Origin: Bombyx mori
Taxonomy: Eukaryota > Arthropoda > Insecta > Lepidoptera > Bombycidae
Reading direction: 5' to 3'
DNA: 64,000 nt
NCBI RefSeq assembly: GCF_030269925.1
Contig: NC_085114.1
Location: 10,434,001 to 10,498,000 of the forward strand
Part shown: piece by piece, positions 35,885 through 43,586 of the stretch
Numbering within the stretch: position 1 is the stretch's first letter
Layout of the letters: each line of letters opens with the position of its first letter
Position numbers and translations under genes: made by a program
Notes under the pieces: model-generated
Told to the model about the DNA's origin: nothing
Databases searched by the model: none
What the model saw: the letters and a program-made list of their open reading frames with translations, nothing else

Positions 35885-38800
35885 ATTTAACAATTTTGTA
35901 AGGCCACCAAAACTTTTCTCCCAGAAATGTTATTTATATAAATTTAATTACCACTAAGGGCTGCCAGCATCTGTGGCATTCCTTTCAGCATTAGTCGCTC
36001 TAATTGATTCCTCCTAGCAGAAGGCAACAGTACACCAGTATCACGTGCAACTCCTAATTCTTCGCTTGCAGCCTGTGCTAGTATGAGACCTAGTAAGCAC
36101 TCTCGGCCTTCACGTTTTATTAACTGTAATGAAAATTAAAAGGAAGTCACCAAGAAACAATCATGCATTTTTCATTTTACTAACTTTAATATTAAATAAA
36201 ATAACACATAATTGATGATGTTGGTATCATGATAATATCCAAGTGCCAATATTCTGCAATTGAATACTGGTATGAAAGTACAAACAGATTAATTTTTGTA
36301 TGCAACATTTTCAGATTTTGTGAACTATTTCAGATAAGTTGGAAAAGAGAAGCATAGACTTGTCCATTACTCTTTGGGCAATTTTAAGCCTTTTGAAGAG
36401 CTTCGATTGTAAGCGATTAAGCAAGAAAAAAAAACATACCCCTAAGTGACAAGGGTTGTCCAATCCCAAACATTTATTTTTGGATATTTTTTTTTGTTAT
36501 AGTGAGGCATTATGTGGTTGAATGAGGTTTTGTTATTTTTATATTCCCTCATCGTTCACAGCCCTACATGCCTCTTTCACTCATTTACCACATCCTTACA
36601 CACTTACAAGTCCGTTTTTTTTTCTACACTAGAAATTCCCTAGACATCTTATATATGGCAAAACAACATTTTCCAAGTCAGCTAGTTATATATATTTTTT
36701 TTCTCCTACCTATTCTAGTGACCTCGAGGGTTCATGCTAGATTTAGAGAACGAGTAGGTGAGCTCACGGGGCTCTAACCTGGTGACGTTGCTAACACTAG
36801 CCCTAACAGGGGCAGTACTTTGCAGAATTTACCACCAGATCAGAAACGCGACCCACTGAGAAGATCCGGCAAGAAACGGCGTGTCCATGGGTTAATTTAC
36901 TCGCCGAACCCTTCGTCGCACGTGATGGGTTCGACGAGAACGATAACCGGTACTTGAGATACCTAAAAGCACCGATAGTGGATCGGGAGCACCGGAAACG
37001 ACGCGTCCCTTGTATACATACTCATCAATAACTTCAAGAGTTATCTACAATCATTTCAGATCTTTGAAAATTACATGACTTTCATATTTTTATTCATACC
37101 TCGACAATATTACTAAAGAAATCCTCATATAAATGTGGCCAATCATATTTGGCTATTGAAACCATAAGGTGGGCCATTTTGTTTCTTATGAAGTATAACA
37201 TAATTTCATGTTTTGCCATTAATTCATTCCATAGTGTTAACCTGATCTCTGTCTTGTTTTCATCTGATATACCAATCCATTGTCTGTTGATAGTGTTCTG
37301 GAAGGAAATTTAAATATTATTTATTTTTGCATGGACTAGTGGTTGAAGAAATTCTCGGTCCGCTGGTGTTAAGCAGTTACCGGAGGCCATAGACATGAAC
37401 AACTTAACCCACCTTGAGAAATGAGTCTCATTTCAAACATTTCAATGTATTTTGCTGACTTAAATTTTACTACCTGTATCTTTCAAGCTATTAAAGGGCT
37501 GAGATAAAAAAAAATTATAATATCATGGCTCATTAATTTAGTAAAGACGAAATTAAGTAATAAGGCTGTTCCTTGTTTTATTTCACACCACTTTTGTACT
37601 TAAAACTGTGTTTCAAGTATAATGAGAGGTTGATAATTAAGTTAAGCACTAGATAGCAAGGAGTACTAAAGTGTCAAATGCAGAAAATAATTTCAAGTTC
37701 AAAATAAAGTAGTATCTTTTTAGAGCAGAGCTTTGTTTCTGTAATTAAAAGGAAGGTTTACAAAGAAGAGTGATAATTTACGATTTGTTAATAAAACGAG
37801 TTATTTAAATTTATCATTTATACATTTTATATTTATCATTTATACAGCGGTAGGCAGCGGCTTGGCTAGCGGTAGGCAGCGGCTTGGCTAGCGGTAGGCA
37901 GCAGCTTGGCTAGCGGTAGGCAGCGGCTTGGCTAGCGGTAGGCAGCGGCTTGGCTAGCGGTAGGCAGCGGCTTGGCTCTGCCCCTGGCATTGCTGAAGTC
38001 CGTGGGCAACGGTAACCACTCACCATCAGGTGGGCCGTATGCTCGTCTGCCTACAAGGCCAATAAGAAAAAAAAAAAATTTTAGAAAATTACATAATAGC
38101 TTAATATAAGCACATTATATTTGACAGGGTCTTTACTACACACCATAGCAAAGGTGACATGGTTATATTCTATGCGATTTGAAATTTTGTGATGTGATGT
38201 CCTTTCTACCTTCTTTTGTGGATAATCTAATCTTAAGCACTTAATTAATTAAATAAGTTAGTCTGGTTCTGTGGTTGGGAAAAATAAAAGTCTGGACATG
38301 ATATGGAACCTGTTAAGCTAATAGAAGGAAACATAGATCACTTCAAAGACAAAAACATATTGAAAGAAACAATGTAACCTTACAACGAAAATGTGCTTCT
38401 GGTTATTTATTGTATGTACCATAAAGGAATTTCTCACATTGCCATTAGTTTCTGTCTTAAGAGTGTCCAGCTAACAGCCCAGATCTAAGCCCATTACAGC
38501 ATCTTAGGTGCGAAGTCAAGATATATGTTTGATTTGAAACATAATATTTCTCAGTGTGGTGATTTAAGAAAGCTTTATGAAGTCTAATAGAAGAATAGAA
38601 CTTTATCTGCCAAGTTGATATTAAAAGCTATGGACTTGGTACTAACTATTAATTTTAGTTTCAAAAGTATTAAATACCTTTTTTTCTTTATACATTCACT
38701 TTCATATGATTTATATGATCTTAATTTCATAAAAAAAAACTAACTCTAAAGCAGTTTAATAAATCAATTAATTATTTGTAGTTTTGTTTGTTACCATGGG

Positions 38801-39597
38801 GGGGAATAAGTAAATTTTTTAAATAAAATTATTAATAGTTTTATTCTATGTATTATTTATGTGTTAAATAGATTTATGTGATTATTTCATAAAATAATTA
38901 GATACTTCTAAGAATGCATAATACACAAAACATGATTTGGGTTAAAAAAACCTGGAACTTCAAATTGTTCTTAATTATATGACCTCTGTTGGATGTGTCC
39001 AATACAGAGAAAATCAAAATGTGTCTGAAAGATTTGTACACTCATACACATTATCTTGCATGAACTTGTTTATACTCATTGACTTGCTAAGTTTGCATCT
39101 TGTATGAACTTGTGCACGCTTATGGACTAGTTGAGTTTTTAGAGGTACAACAACAATCCTACTCAAATATTAGTCAATCTTAGAAAAAGTGCACATGACG
39201 AAAAAAAATTTCCTCTTCGTTTCGTTTCAACCCGTAAGAAACCGATTTCTACTACTTTGGAAATTCCTGGTCATTTAGACCATAATAGAGCAATAAAATA
39301 AAATAAACCTTTACCTCTAACGTCGTTAGAGAGAACATCAAAACATACTGATTCTGTGACTTTTGAAGAAATAGGAGACAATGTTTCCACGAGTCTCTGC
39401 GATTTGAAAAGTCTTCCAGCATGCTTTCAATTTCACGTTTTCTTATATTAGTTGTCGTCGGAGCAAAAAACTCCGACATGAGAATATCCAAAGAGGCTAA
39501 AGCCTCGTCGATATGTTGTTCGGTCTGAAAATTTGTTTTAAGATACAATCAATGTGCTTTTAAACTTCCAACATTTTCTACTATTATTTCTTACCAT
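16461..39597 (-). CDS. XPO6: Exportin-6 (21 coding exons)
   Basis: Exportin-6 is a RanGTP-dependent importin-beta family carrier that exports profilin-actin from the nucleus; the Drosophila orthologue is ebo. Exons on the minus strand, in order: 39597-39595 (ATG only), 39524-39315, 37297-37100, 36123-35952, 35557-35428, 35361-35223, 33511-33345, 33017-32894, 32814-32732, 32521-32413, 31802-31710, 31022-30866, 29732-29600, 29066-28940, 28228-28088, 27207-27031, 26204-26017, 20426-20250, 19798-19606, 17471-17241, 16559-16461 (stop). All phases agree, giving 1016 aa (human ~1125). Diagnostic blocks: ASLDILMSEFFAPTTTNIRK at the N-terminus; TLWNELMAKHEIMLYFIRNK; LFSWLPLSSHVPPSL; FLKLFVSLHFKRLEAEPEF; NKIQFQHNKAQL; HRWRYFFPHK; AVHAMAAVDFSAFRLAFLP; and the C-terminal DLPTFTQNIHRLINDVNCYR. 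Each matches human XPO6 in order. Exons 12-20 are mostly strikingly GC-rich while exons 2-11 mostly are not. Introns are filled with retroposons. Confidence 0.94.
16847..17185 (+). repeat. Probable retroposon tail in last XPO6 intron
   Basis: GTCTGCTGGAAGAGATTTCT...GTACATAAATAAATAAATA resembles a repeat tail common in moths, ending in (AAAT/TAAA)n at 17144-17180. A 99-codon frame across it is AT-driven and not convincing. Confidence 0.35.
17841..18088 (+). mobile_element. Bm1-like SINE, 5'-truncated
   Basis: TACTGGTGGTAGGACCTCTT through ACCCATCTAAGCAATAAAAA; near-consensus copy, antisense to XPO6. Confidence 0.9.
18541..19420 (+). mobile_element. hAT-like element with 8 bp TSD, carrying a LINE
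   Basis: The ends are TAACGTGACC and GGTCACGTTA (inverted). CTCATGTC is duplicated exactly at 18533-18540 and 19421-19428, the 8 bp TSD expected of hAT transposons. Both ends also carry inverted CGTCCYGCTTT-type blocks. No transposase remains. A CR1-like LINE (18788-19225) sits inside it. Confidence 0.75.
18788..19225 (-). mobile_element. CR1-like LINE 3' end with RT C-terminus
   Basis: The minus strand encodes MEPLGLRRDFSSLCILYRMF ... HLEPLRSSTVRFQRSFLPRT ... RLWNELPSTVFPERYD, the C-terminal region of an insect non-LTR RT polyprotein, followed by the tail GCCGTATGCTCGTCTGCC-like and poly(A). The 5' end is truncated; a direct duplication ATCCGAGAGAATGGGATTA is visible just beyond it (19209-19246). 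Confidence 0.85.
19460..19578 (+). mobile_element. CR1-like LINE tail, 5'-truncated
   Basis: GCGGTAGGCAGGCTTGGCTC through CTCGTCTGCCTACAAGGGCA then AATAAAAAAAA. Its A-tail ends about 27 bp from the XPO6 exon 19 splice donor. Confidence 0.85.
19988..20232 (-). mobile_element. Bm1-like SINE, 5'-truncated
   Basis: TTATTGCTTAGATGAGTAGA through CAAGAGGCCCTACCAGCAG. It ends about 17 bp from the XPO6 exon 18 splice donor (20249), so it is immediately downstream of the exon on the transcribed strand. Confidence 0.9.
20700..20824 (-). mobile_element. gypsy-type LTR, 3' half (split copy)
   Basis: Its reverse complement matches the distal half of the LTR at 7267-7444 (TATACAAGTTCCGAACAACA ... GAAGATCTTC) and extends a little past it. 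The proximal half of the same LTR is 25651-25746. The halves are separated by the insertion 20825-25650 with the target CTTGTATA duplicated. Confidence 0.75.
20989..21902 (+). mobile_element. hAT element, internally deleted, with 8 bp TSD
   Basis: The ends CAGTGCTTCCACTT and AAGTGGAAACACTG are near-perfect inverted repeats with the CAGTG start typical of hAT. CTTTGAAG is duplicated exactly at 20981-20988 and 21903-21910. Near the right end the plus strand encodes VPSSKTEVERLFSVLK then, after a frame break, DKRNRLSNETLNGLLHRK, which is the hAT dimerisation domain. The remainder of the transposase is missing. Confidence 0.88.
22211..22791 (+). other. Possible two-exon micro-ORF (very uncertain)
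   Basis: ATGCCTCGAAGATCG opens MPRRSKMKCYFGCLDN, followed by a good donor (G|GTGAGT at 22260). An acceptor (TTTTTGTAG) near 22715 would continue in phase as DKGLIMTKFYGKIIRSTK to a stop. This gives 38 residues of unknown nature, lying inside the unclassified ~3 kb insertion. It may be chance. Confidence 0.15.
23395..23500 (+). mobile_element. Degenerate CR1-like LINE tail
   Basis: GCACTGCTGAAGTTTATAAG, GGTGACCACTTATCATGGGC and GTGCTCGTCTGCTG recall the tail consensus, ending GCAATAAAAATTTT. Strongly mutated, hence old. Confidence 0.5.
24743..25633 (-). mobile_element. Jockey-clade LINE (BMC1-like), 5'-truncated, with RT C-terminus
   Basis: The minus strand encodes a 202-residue open frame beginning MFDQPIPWAPKVKYLGVTLD and including HIKTVRDRAAFILGRLYPM, KVTLYKTCIRPVMTYASVVF and RHFDKAARHENPLIVAAGNY. 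This is the end of the RT/maturation domain of insect jockey LINEs. It is followed by the 3' UTR shared by the other tails in this window and a poly(A) side at 24743-24750. TAAGTGT is duplicated at 24736-24742 and 25634-25640 (TSD). It landed inside the last bases of the ~3 kb insertion. It is the best-preserved member here. Confidence 0.9.
25651..25746 (-). mobile_element. gypsy-type LTR, 5' half (split copy)
   Basis: The reverse complement begins TGTGGCGGGTAGCCATCATA and runs to GCATATATACAAG, matching the proximal half of the LTR at 7267. See 20700-20824. Confidence 0.75.
25763..25995 (+). mobile_element. Bm1-like SINE, diverged
   Basis: TAGTGGTAGGACATCTTATG ... CACCAGGTGGGCTGTGAGCT and CACCCATCTAAG; several indels. 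It ends ~20 bp from the XPO6 exon 17 3' border. Confidence 0.8.
26240..26460 (+). repeat. Foldback/hairpin repeat family, partial copy
   Basis: ACTTTTTGGCGGGAGCGTGA ... GTGAAAGTGCACAAATGTGG ... GATCCTCCAAAAAGTCCACT. Same family as 39826-42672 and 53093-54128. Confidence 0.8.
27228..27345 (-). mobile_element. CR1-like LINE tail
   Basis: TTTATTGCCCTTGTAGGCAG ... CAGCAATGCCAGG ... CCGCTGCCTACCGC, antisense of the tail at 19460-19578; 18 bp beyond the XPO6 exon 16 acceptor. Confidence 0.85.
27788..28024 (-). repeat. Interspersed lepidopteran repeat, copy 2
   Basis: Reverse complement of 1-215, and longer on one side: it ends CGAAGCAGGCGGGTACAGCT. Class not recognised. Confidence 0.7.
28290..28525 (-). 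mobile_element. Second tRNA-derived SINE family with 3' hairpin
   Basis: On the minus strand the head GGTGTAGTGGTAAGTGGC (A-box-like) and GCGTGTTAGAATCCCGCC (B-box-like, mutated) is tRNA-like. The 3' end 28353-28296 forms a long imperfect hairpin (CGTTATCTGG... against ...CCAGATAACG), a LINE-recognised tail structure. The mutated boxes argue against a functional tRNA gene. Confidence 0.65.
28590..28845 (-). mobile_element. Bm1-like SINE, diverged
   Basis: GCGCCACCCACTTTGAGACA, CCTTCAAACCGAAACGCATT, ATACCAGTAAG; several substitutions in the tail region. Confidence 0.8.
29075..29185. repeat. Unnamed interspersed repeat, copy 1 of 3
   Basis: GAGTTTTTTAACGTTCTCGA, GTAAAAGTTAACTCAAATTT and CGTAGGCAAATGTTCC recur at 29810-29925 and 59025-59125. 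No ORF or terminal repeat was seen. Confidence 0.65.
29810..29925. repeat. Unnamed interspersed repeat, copy 2 of 3
   Basis: CGAGTTTTTTAACGTTCTCG ... AACAGCGCCCCTAGCAGCAA ... GTAGGCAAACGATCC, as in 29075-29185. Confidence 0.65.
30505..30760 (+). mobile_element. Jockey LINE tail
   Basis: Sense-strand tail from CGCTTGCGACGAAGGGCTCG to CTTAGGTAGGAAAAAAAAC; sense on plus, antisense to XPO6. Confidence 0.85.
31083..31524 (-). mobile_element. Full-length Bm1-like SINE
   Basis: Tail at 31083, tRNA-like head at the right end (GAGATTCAAACACCGGTG, then CTTTAGGCCACGACGACTTC). In XPO6 intron 11, about 60 bp beyond exon 12's acceptor. Confidence 0.88.
33110..33318 (-). mobile_element. Bm1-like SINE, truncated, beside XPO6 exon 7
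   Basis: TTTTATTGACTTAGATGGGT to CTTCACGGTAGAAATAGGCA. Its edge is about 26 bp from the XPO6 exon 7 donor (33344). Confidence 0.88.
33600..33830 (-). mobile_element. LINE tail, second subfamily
   Basis: GAGGCCTTTCCAGTTTCACA, GAGTGCCTCCAAGGCAGACC, GGATCGGAATCGCGACCCGC. The same family forms the outer part of the nested insertion at 44072-44881. Confidence 0.7.
33838..34195 (+). mobile_element. Bm1-like SINE with tandemly amplified 5' end
   Basis: Five 24 bp units (TGGTGGTAGGACCACTTGTG + AGTC) occupy 33838-33957, then the ordinary SINE body continues to a long A-run at 34165-34190. The repeated unit is the SINE's own sequence at its truncation point. Confidence 0.88.
34262..34390 (+). repeat. 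Foldback repeat family, degenerate partial copy
   Basis: GTGAAAGTGCACAAATGTG and CCAAAAAGTCCACTGAGGTC mark the family of 53093-54128. Confidence 0.6.
35849..35881. repeat. (TA)n microsatellite
   Basis: About 16 TA dinucleotides in XPO6 intron 4. Confidence 0.95.
36700..37010 (-). mobile_element. Jockey LINE tail
   Basis: CTCCTACCTATTCTAGTGAC through AGCACCGATAGTGGATCGGG, antisense tail; sense to XPO6. Confidence 0.8.
37325..37435 (-). mobile_element. Degenerate Bm1-like SINE fragment
   Basis: GCTGGTGTTAAGCAGTTACC, GGCCATAGACATGAACAAC and CCACCTTGAGAAATGAGTCT match the tail order of the SINE. Confidence 0.5.
37846..38075 (+). mobile_element. CR1-like LINE tail with tandemly amplified 5' end
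   Basis: Six 22 bp units (AGCGGTAGGCAGCGGCTTGG + CT) at 37846-37977 run directly into the standard tail (CTGCCCCTGGCATTGCTGAA ... CTCGTCTGCCTACAAGGCCA, A-run). The unit is the element's own sequence at its 5' truncation. Confidence 0.88.
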
Positions 39598-39825
39598 GAT
39601 TTTTTAAATAACATCTAAGAAATAATTTCACATTATTTTTATTATTATTATGAAATGAATAAGGCTTTATTCAAAACATTTAAATGATTTTTTTTGTAAC
39701 GTTTTCTGTACAATTACTATTTATTAATTGAACAGTGTTTTCATCAACTTAAATAAAGTTTTTTTTTTATGTTTTTCCATCTTGACTATTTTTGACATTT
39801 GACGTATATTCAACTTCTATAATTT

Positions 39826-42672
39826 TTTTAAAGGGATTTTATTACCTGGTTACTAAGACTTTTAAGTCACGTCTTATTTTAATTTATATTATTTTTTTTA
39901 TGAAAAATGATAAAATGGAGTGAAATAAAATGAAATGAAATGAAGATGATTAATTTGAGACATTAATCAACTGGGATGAAATTAAATGAAATGAGATGAT
40001 ATGGGATGAAATATAATCTCAGTAAAATGGTGATCATTTACTGAGATTTTTTCAGTGGACTTTTTGGAGGATCCCGAGAAGTTACGTCCAGCGGCTTTAT
40101 TTCATTTCCCATATTTGTGCACTTTCACAGATATTAAACAGTTAATAAACCACCGTTATTACACGGTAACAAGCCGGCTGGTCACCGTGGAAGAGATTGA
40201 CCACAGCCTTCAAAGAAACAATTAGAAATTGCCCAAAATCCGGAAATCTATCAACAAACAAGTTATACATAGCAACATATAACGCAAAAACCCTCTCTTC
40301 ATTTGAAAGACTATTAGAGCTCGAAGAAGCCCTGAAAGAAATAAAGTATGATGTCATCACCCAGCGGAGTACACAAGAATGAAATCGACTATATACTGTC
40401 AAGTGTAAGCTATTCCTATATATAGAAAAGCTGAACCCTAACTTCTCTACAGACCATAGAATGGTAAGAGCTACAATAACTTTAAAAGTATCAAAGAAAA
40501 GTCGAATAAAATTTACTAACAACCGCAATAGTACTTTAAAAACGAGAGAAGCAATTGAAGCATACAAGCAAAATCTGAGGCATCAGATATCATCAAACTT
40601 CGTCGACTATCAATTGGAGACGACAGTGCAGGATTTTTATAACAAATTATTATATATTATCAAAGTCAGTCAGTCAAAAACACGACAGGTTAAGAATACC
40701 TTTACTAGACACAAAATTCTCTCAGAGAGGACAATTACATTATTAAATAAGAGACAAATGTTACAAAAAAACGCCAAGGAAGTCACGATTAGAAAAAAAC
40801 GAACATATGAGCACTTTATAAACTGACGAGTAAATACATAAAATATGACTATATAAACTACCGGAATCAAAAAATACAAACTTACCTTACACGGGGAAAA
40901 AATTAAAAAAAAAGTAATAAAATAATTTCGAACAAATAAAACTTGGATTGAGAAATTAAACCAATCAGGACAAACAACCCACAGCCGTAGAGATATAATT
41001 AATATTGCTACAGAATTTTATAAAAACCTGTACGGTGCGAATATACAACAAATAAACAACAACAAACAGGAACATACAACAACCCCGAAAATAATAATAT
41101 AAACTAAATAACTAAACTAAATAAGTTAAAATTGGAGAAGAGCCCAGGCCCAGATTTCATTACTGATGAAGCAATTAAACATGGATGTGATATACTTGCA
41201 TCACAGTGGTCAGAATCCATTATAATCTTGCTGTATAAAAAAGGTAACCCTAATGACATCAGCAATTACAGGCCAATAAACCTTTTGGCAACAGTTTGCA
41301 AGCTTTTCTCTTCCATAATTAATCGAAGAATATCTGAAACTTAAGAAAAGAGATAGCCCATAGAGCAAGCTGGCTTTCGTAAGGGATATTCAACCGTAGA
41401 TCACATACACACGCTGGAACTTATTAAAGAAAAATACCAAGAGAAGCAAAGACCGCTCTATATAGCTTTTATAGATTACCAGAAGGCTTTCGACAGCATT
41501 TCACACACAAGCATATGGGAGGCATTAATTCAACAAGGAGTGGAAAGTGATATACAAGTTATAAAAAAATAATATAACAATAGTGTCAGTAAAGTCAAAC
41601 TGGAAACAATTGGCTCTGATTTCAAAATTAATAGAGGAGTGAGACAAGGGGATCTATTGTCTCCAAAACTATTTATTGCAGTATTGGAATCAATTATAAA
41701 TCAATTAGACTGGAAAAAGTATGGCTTGTATATCAAAGGTGAATGCCTAAGTCATCTAAGGTTCGCAGATGACTTGGTACTGCTATCTGAAACTGGTGGT
41801 AACTTAGAGCGCATGATACAGTCATTACATGAAGCTAGCAGACAAGTTGGATTAGAAATTAACCTGAAAAAAACAAACATCATGACAAACAGTTGTAGAA
41901 GAACCATCTCACTAGAACACAAACCAATACAGTACGTGGAACAATAATCTACTCAGGAAAGCAGATAGCGCTTCACAACAATAGCAATGAACTAGAGGTG
42001 GAGCGCAGATTAAGAATTACGTGGAATAAGTTCTGGAGTTACAAAGAAGTAATGAAAAGTAACATGCCAACAGAAGTGAAAAAGAAAATGATGGACACTT
42101 GTATATTGCCGTGTCTTACATACGGTTGCCAGACGTGGACATTTACGTGTAACATAAAAAATAAATTAATAACGTGCCAGAGGGGAATTGAACGCAACAT
42201 GCTCAACATAAGAAAGACACACAGAATCCGTCATAGAAAGATAAGAAGCATAACCAAAACAGTGGACACTCTCGAATATGCTCAAAGATTGAAATTTAAG
42301 TGGGCTGGCCACGTAGCACGACTCGGGGATGGGAGATGGACATCTAAAGTAACTGCATGGGACGGTCCACAGGGCAAGCGGCGCGTCGGTAGACAGTACA
42401 CGCGCTGGGAGGACGACATGGCGACATTAGAAAAGTTGCTGGACTACACTGGACATATGTCGCCAGAGACAAAACAAAATGGAAATCTTTGGAGGAGGCC
42501 TTTACCTGAGAGGGTCCATGCATTTACTAAATACACTAAAAATAAAATAAAATGTAATGGTATGGAATAAAGGGCTTTTCTATTCTATTACACATTTAAA
42601 CCTGAAGAAACACGAAATAGACAAAATAAAACAAATCACAGAACTTCACTCCTCGCGCTCCCACCAAAAAGT
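39826..42672 (-). mobile_element. Foldback repeat copy interrupted by an RTE-like LINE
   Basis: The outer repeat is 39826-40163 plus 42593-42672. Its two parts join to the continuous form seen at 53093-54128 (ACCGTTATTACA | then AAACACGAAATAGACAAA...). It contains a perfect 12 bp stem, AATCTCAGTAAA / TTTACTGAGATT, around 40016-40049. Confidence 0.75.
40164..42585 (+). mobile_element. RTE-like non-LTR retrotransposon, degraded
   Basis: Plus-strand fragments in order: an endonuclease start (LYIATYNAKTLSSFERLLEL), a large deletion, the endonuclease end (NEIDYIL ... DHRMVRATITL), a linker, then RT motifs SPGPDFITDEAIK, NYRPINLL, EQAGFRKGYSTVDHI, IDYQKAFDSI, RGVRQGDLLSPKLF and the catalytic FADDLVLLSE. 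The C-terminal part has PCLTYGCQTW and FKWAGHVARLGDGRW. Stops at several points make it inactive. TATTACA is duplicated at 40157-40163 and 42586-42592. The domain order and GHVAR...RW tail suggest the RTE or a related clade. Confidence 0.82.
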
Positions 42673-43586
42673 CCAACGTCTATAATAATATTTTAATTCC
42701 AACCAAATAATGTGTTTAAATTTATGATTCCAACTGTGACATTAGCTGTATGTAGGTGTAGAGCATAGACCTTTAAACTTCATTGGTGTAGAGTTACACC
42801 GGTCACTCACATGCGCACGAATACGCAAACCTGAACGCAAGTTGAAAATTTTAAATTATCTGATGATTTTGAAATATCTACAATATTTAACACCTTTATC
42901 ACCTGTTGACTTCTGGAATTTTTTCCTCCAAAAAGTCAATGGATCTCGATTCTGAGCTCTCATTAAAATCAAATTTTCAATAATTTTCTGAGTTGTTGTT
43001 TCATATCATTTCATCTAGCACCAACAGTTATATTGTTTTATCTAACCTCATATTATAATTGTATTTCATTTCATTTTTCACACAGCAGGTATGATTTCGA
43101 CCTCACTTACAAAGTGAATAAGTGTATGGGCCATGTTTCCTTTGCTTTAAAAATATCATATCAATTAAAAAATTTGTTGCCTCGTTTAATTTTTCGTTGA
43201 CTGTTTATTTTAGAAGTTTTCTTGAAATATTTAAGAATTTAAGAATGAACATAGCAGTATAGTGTTCTGTGATGAGCTTTCGATCAATGATTTTAGAATA
43301 GATAAGAACCAAAGAATTCAATACCTAATTTAAGCGAAATAAAAATTTATTGCACAAACACAACAAATACATGGGTAAACTTAAATTTCGCCCTGTGCAT
43401 TGTCTACCAACGAACCCTGATAAAATAAGTAAATACTAAAACACTATGTGTCGTTATAATAATTCCGTAGTTTAATAATTTTACATTACTATTCTTCGTC
43501 AATCAATTTCACAACAAAACTATTTCGAATTAGTTTTAGTGAAGTCTGACACTTAAATGAAATGATAAATATAGCCCTGTGAAACT
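42673..43586. other. XPO6-SLBP intergenic, SLBP 5' flank
   Basis: AT-rich. I see no conserved ORF or repeat. It should hold the SLBP promoter, but no element is distinct enough to call. Confidence 0.4.

Noticed and set aside
40142..40567. 141-codon minus-strand frame
   Set aside because: Antisense shadow of the RTE-like element; no family resemblance.
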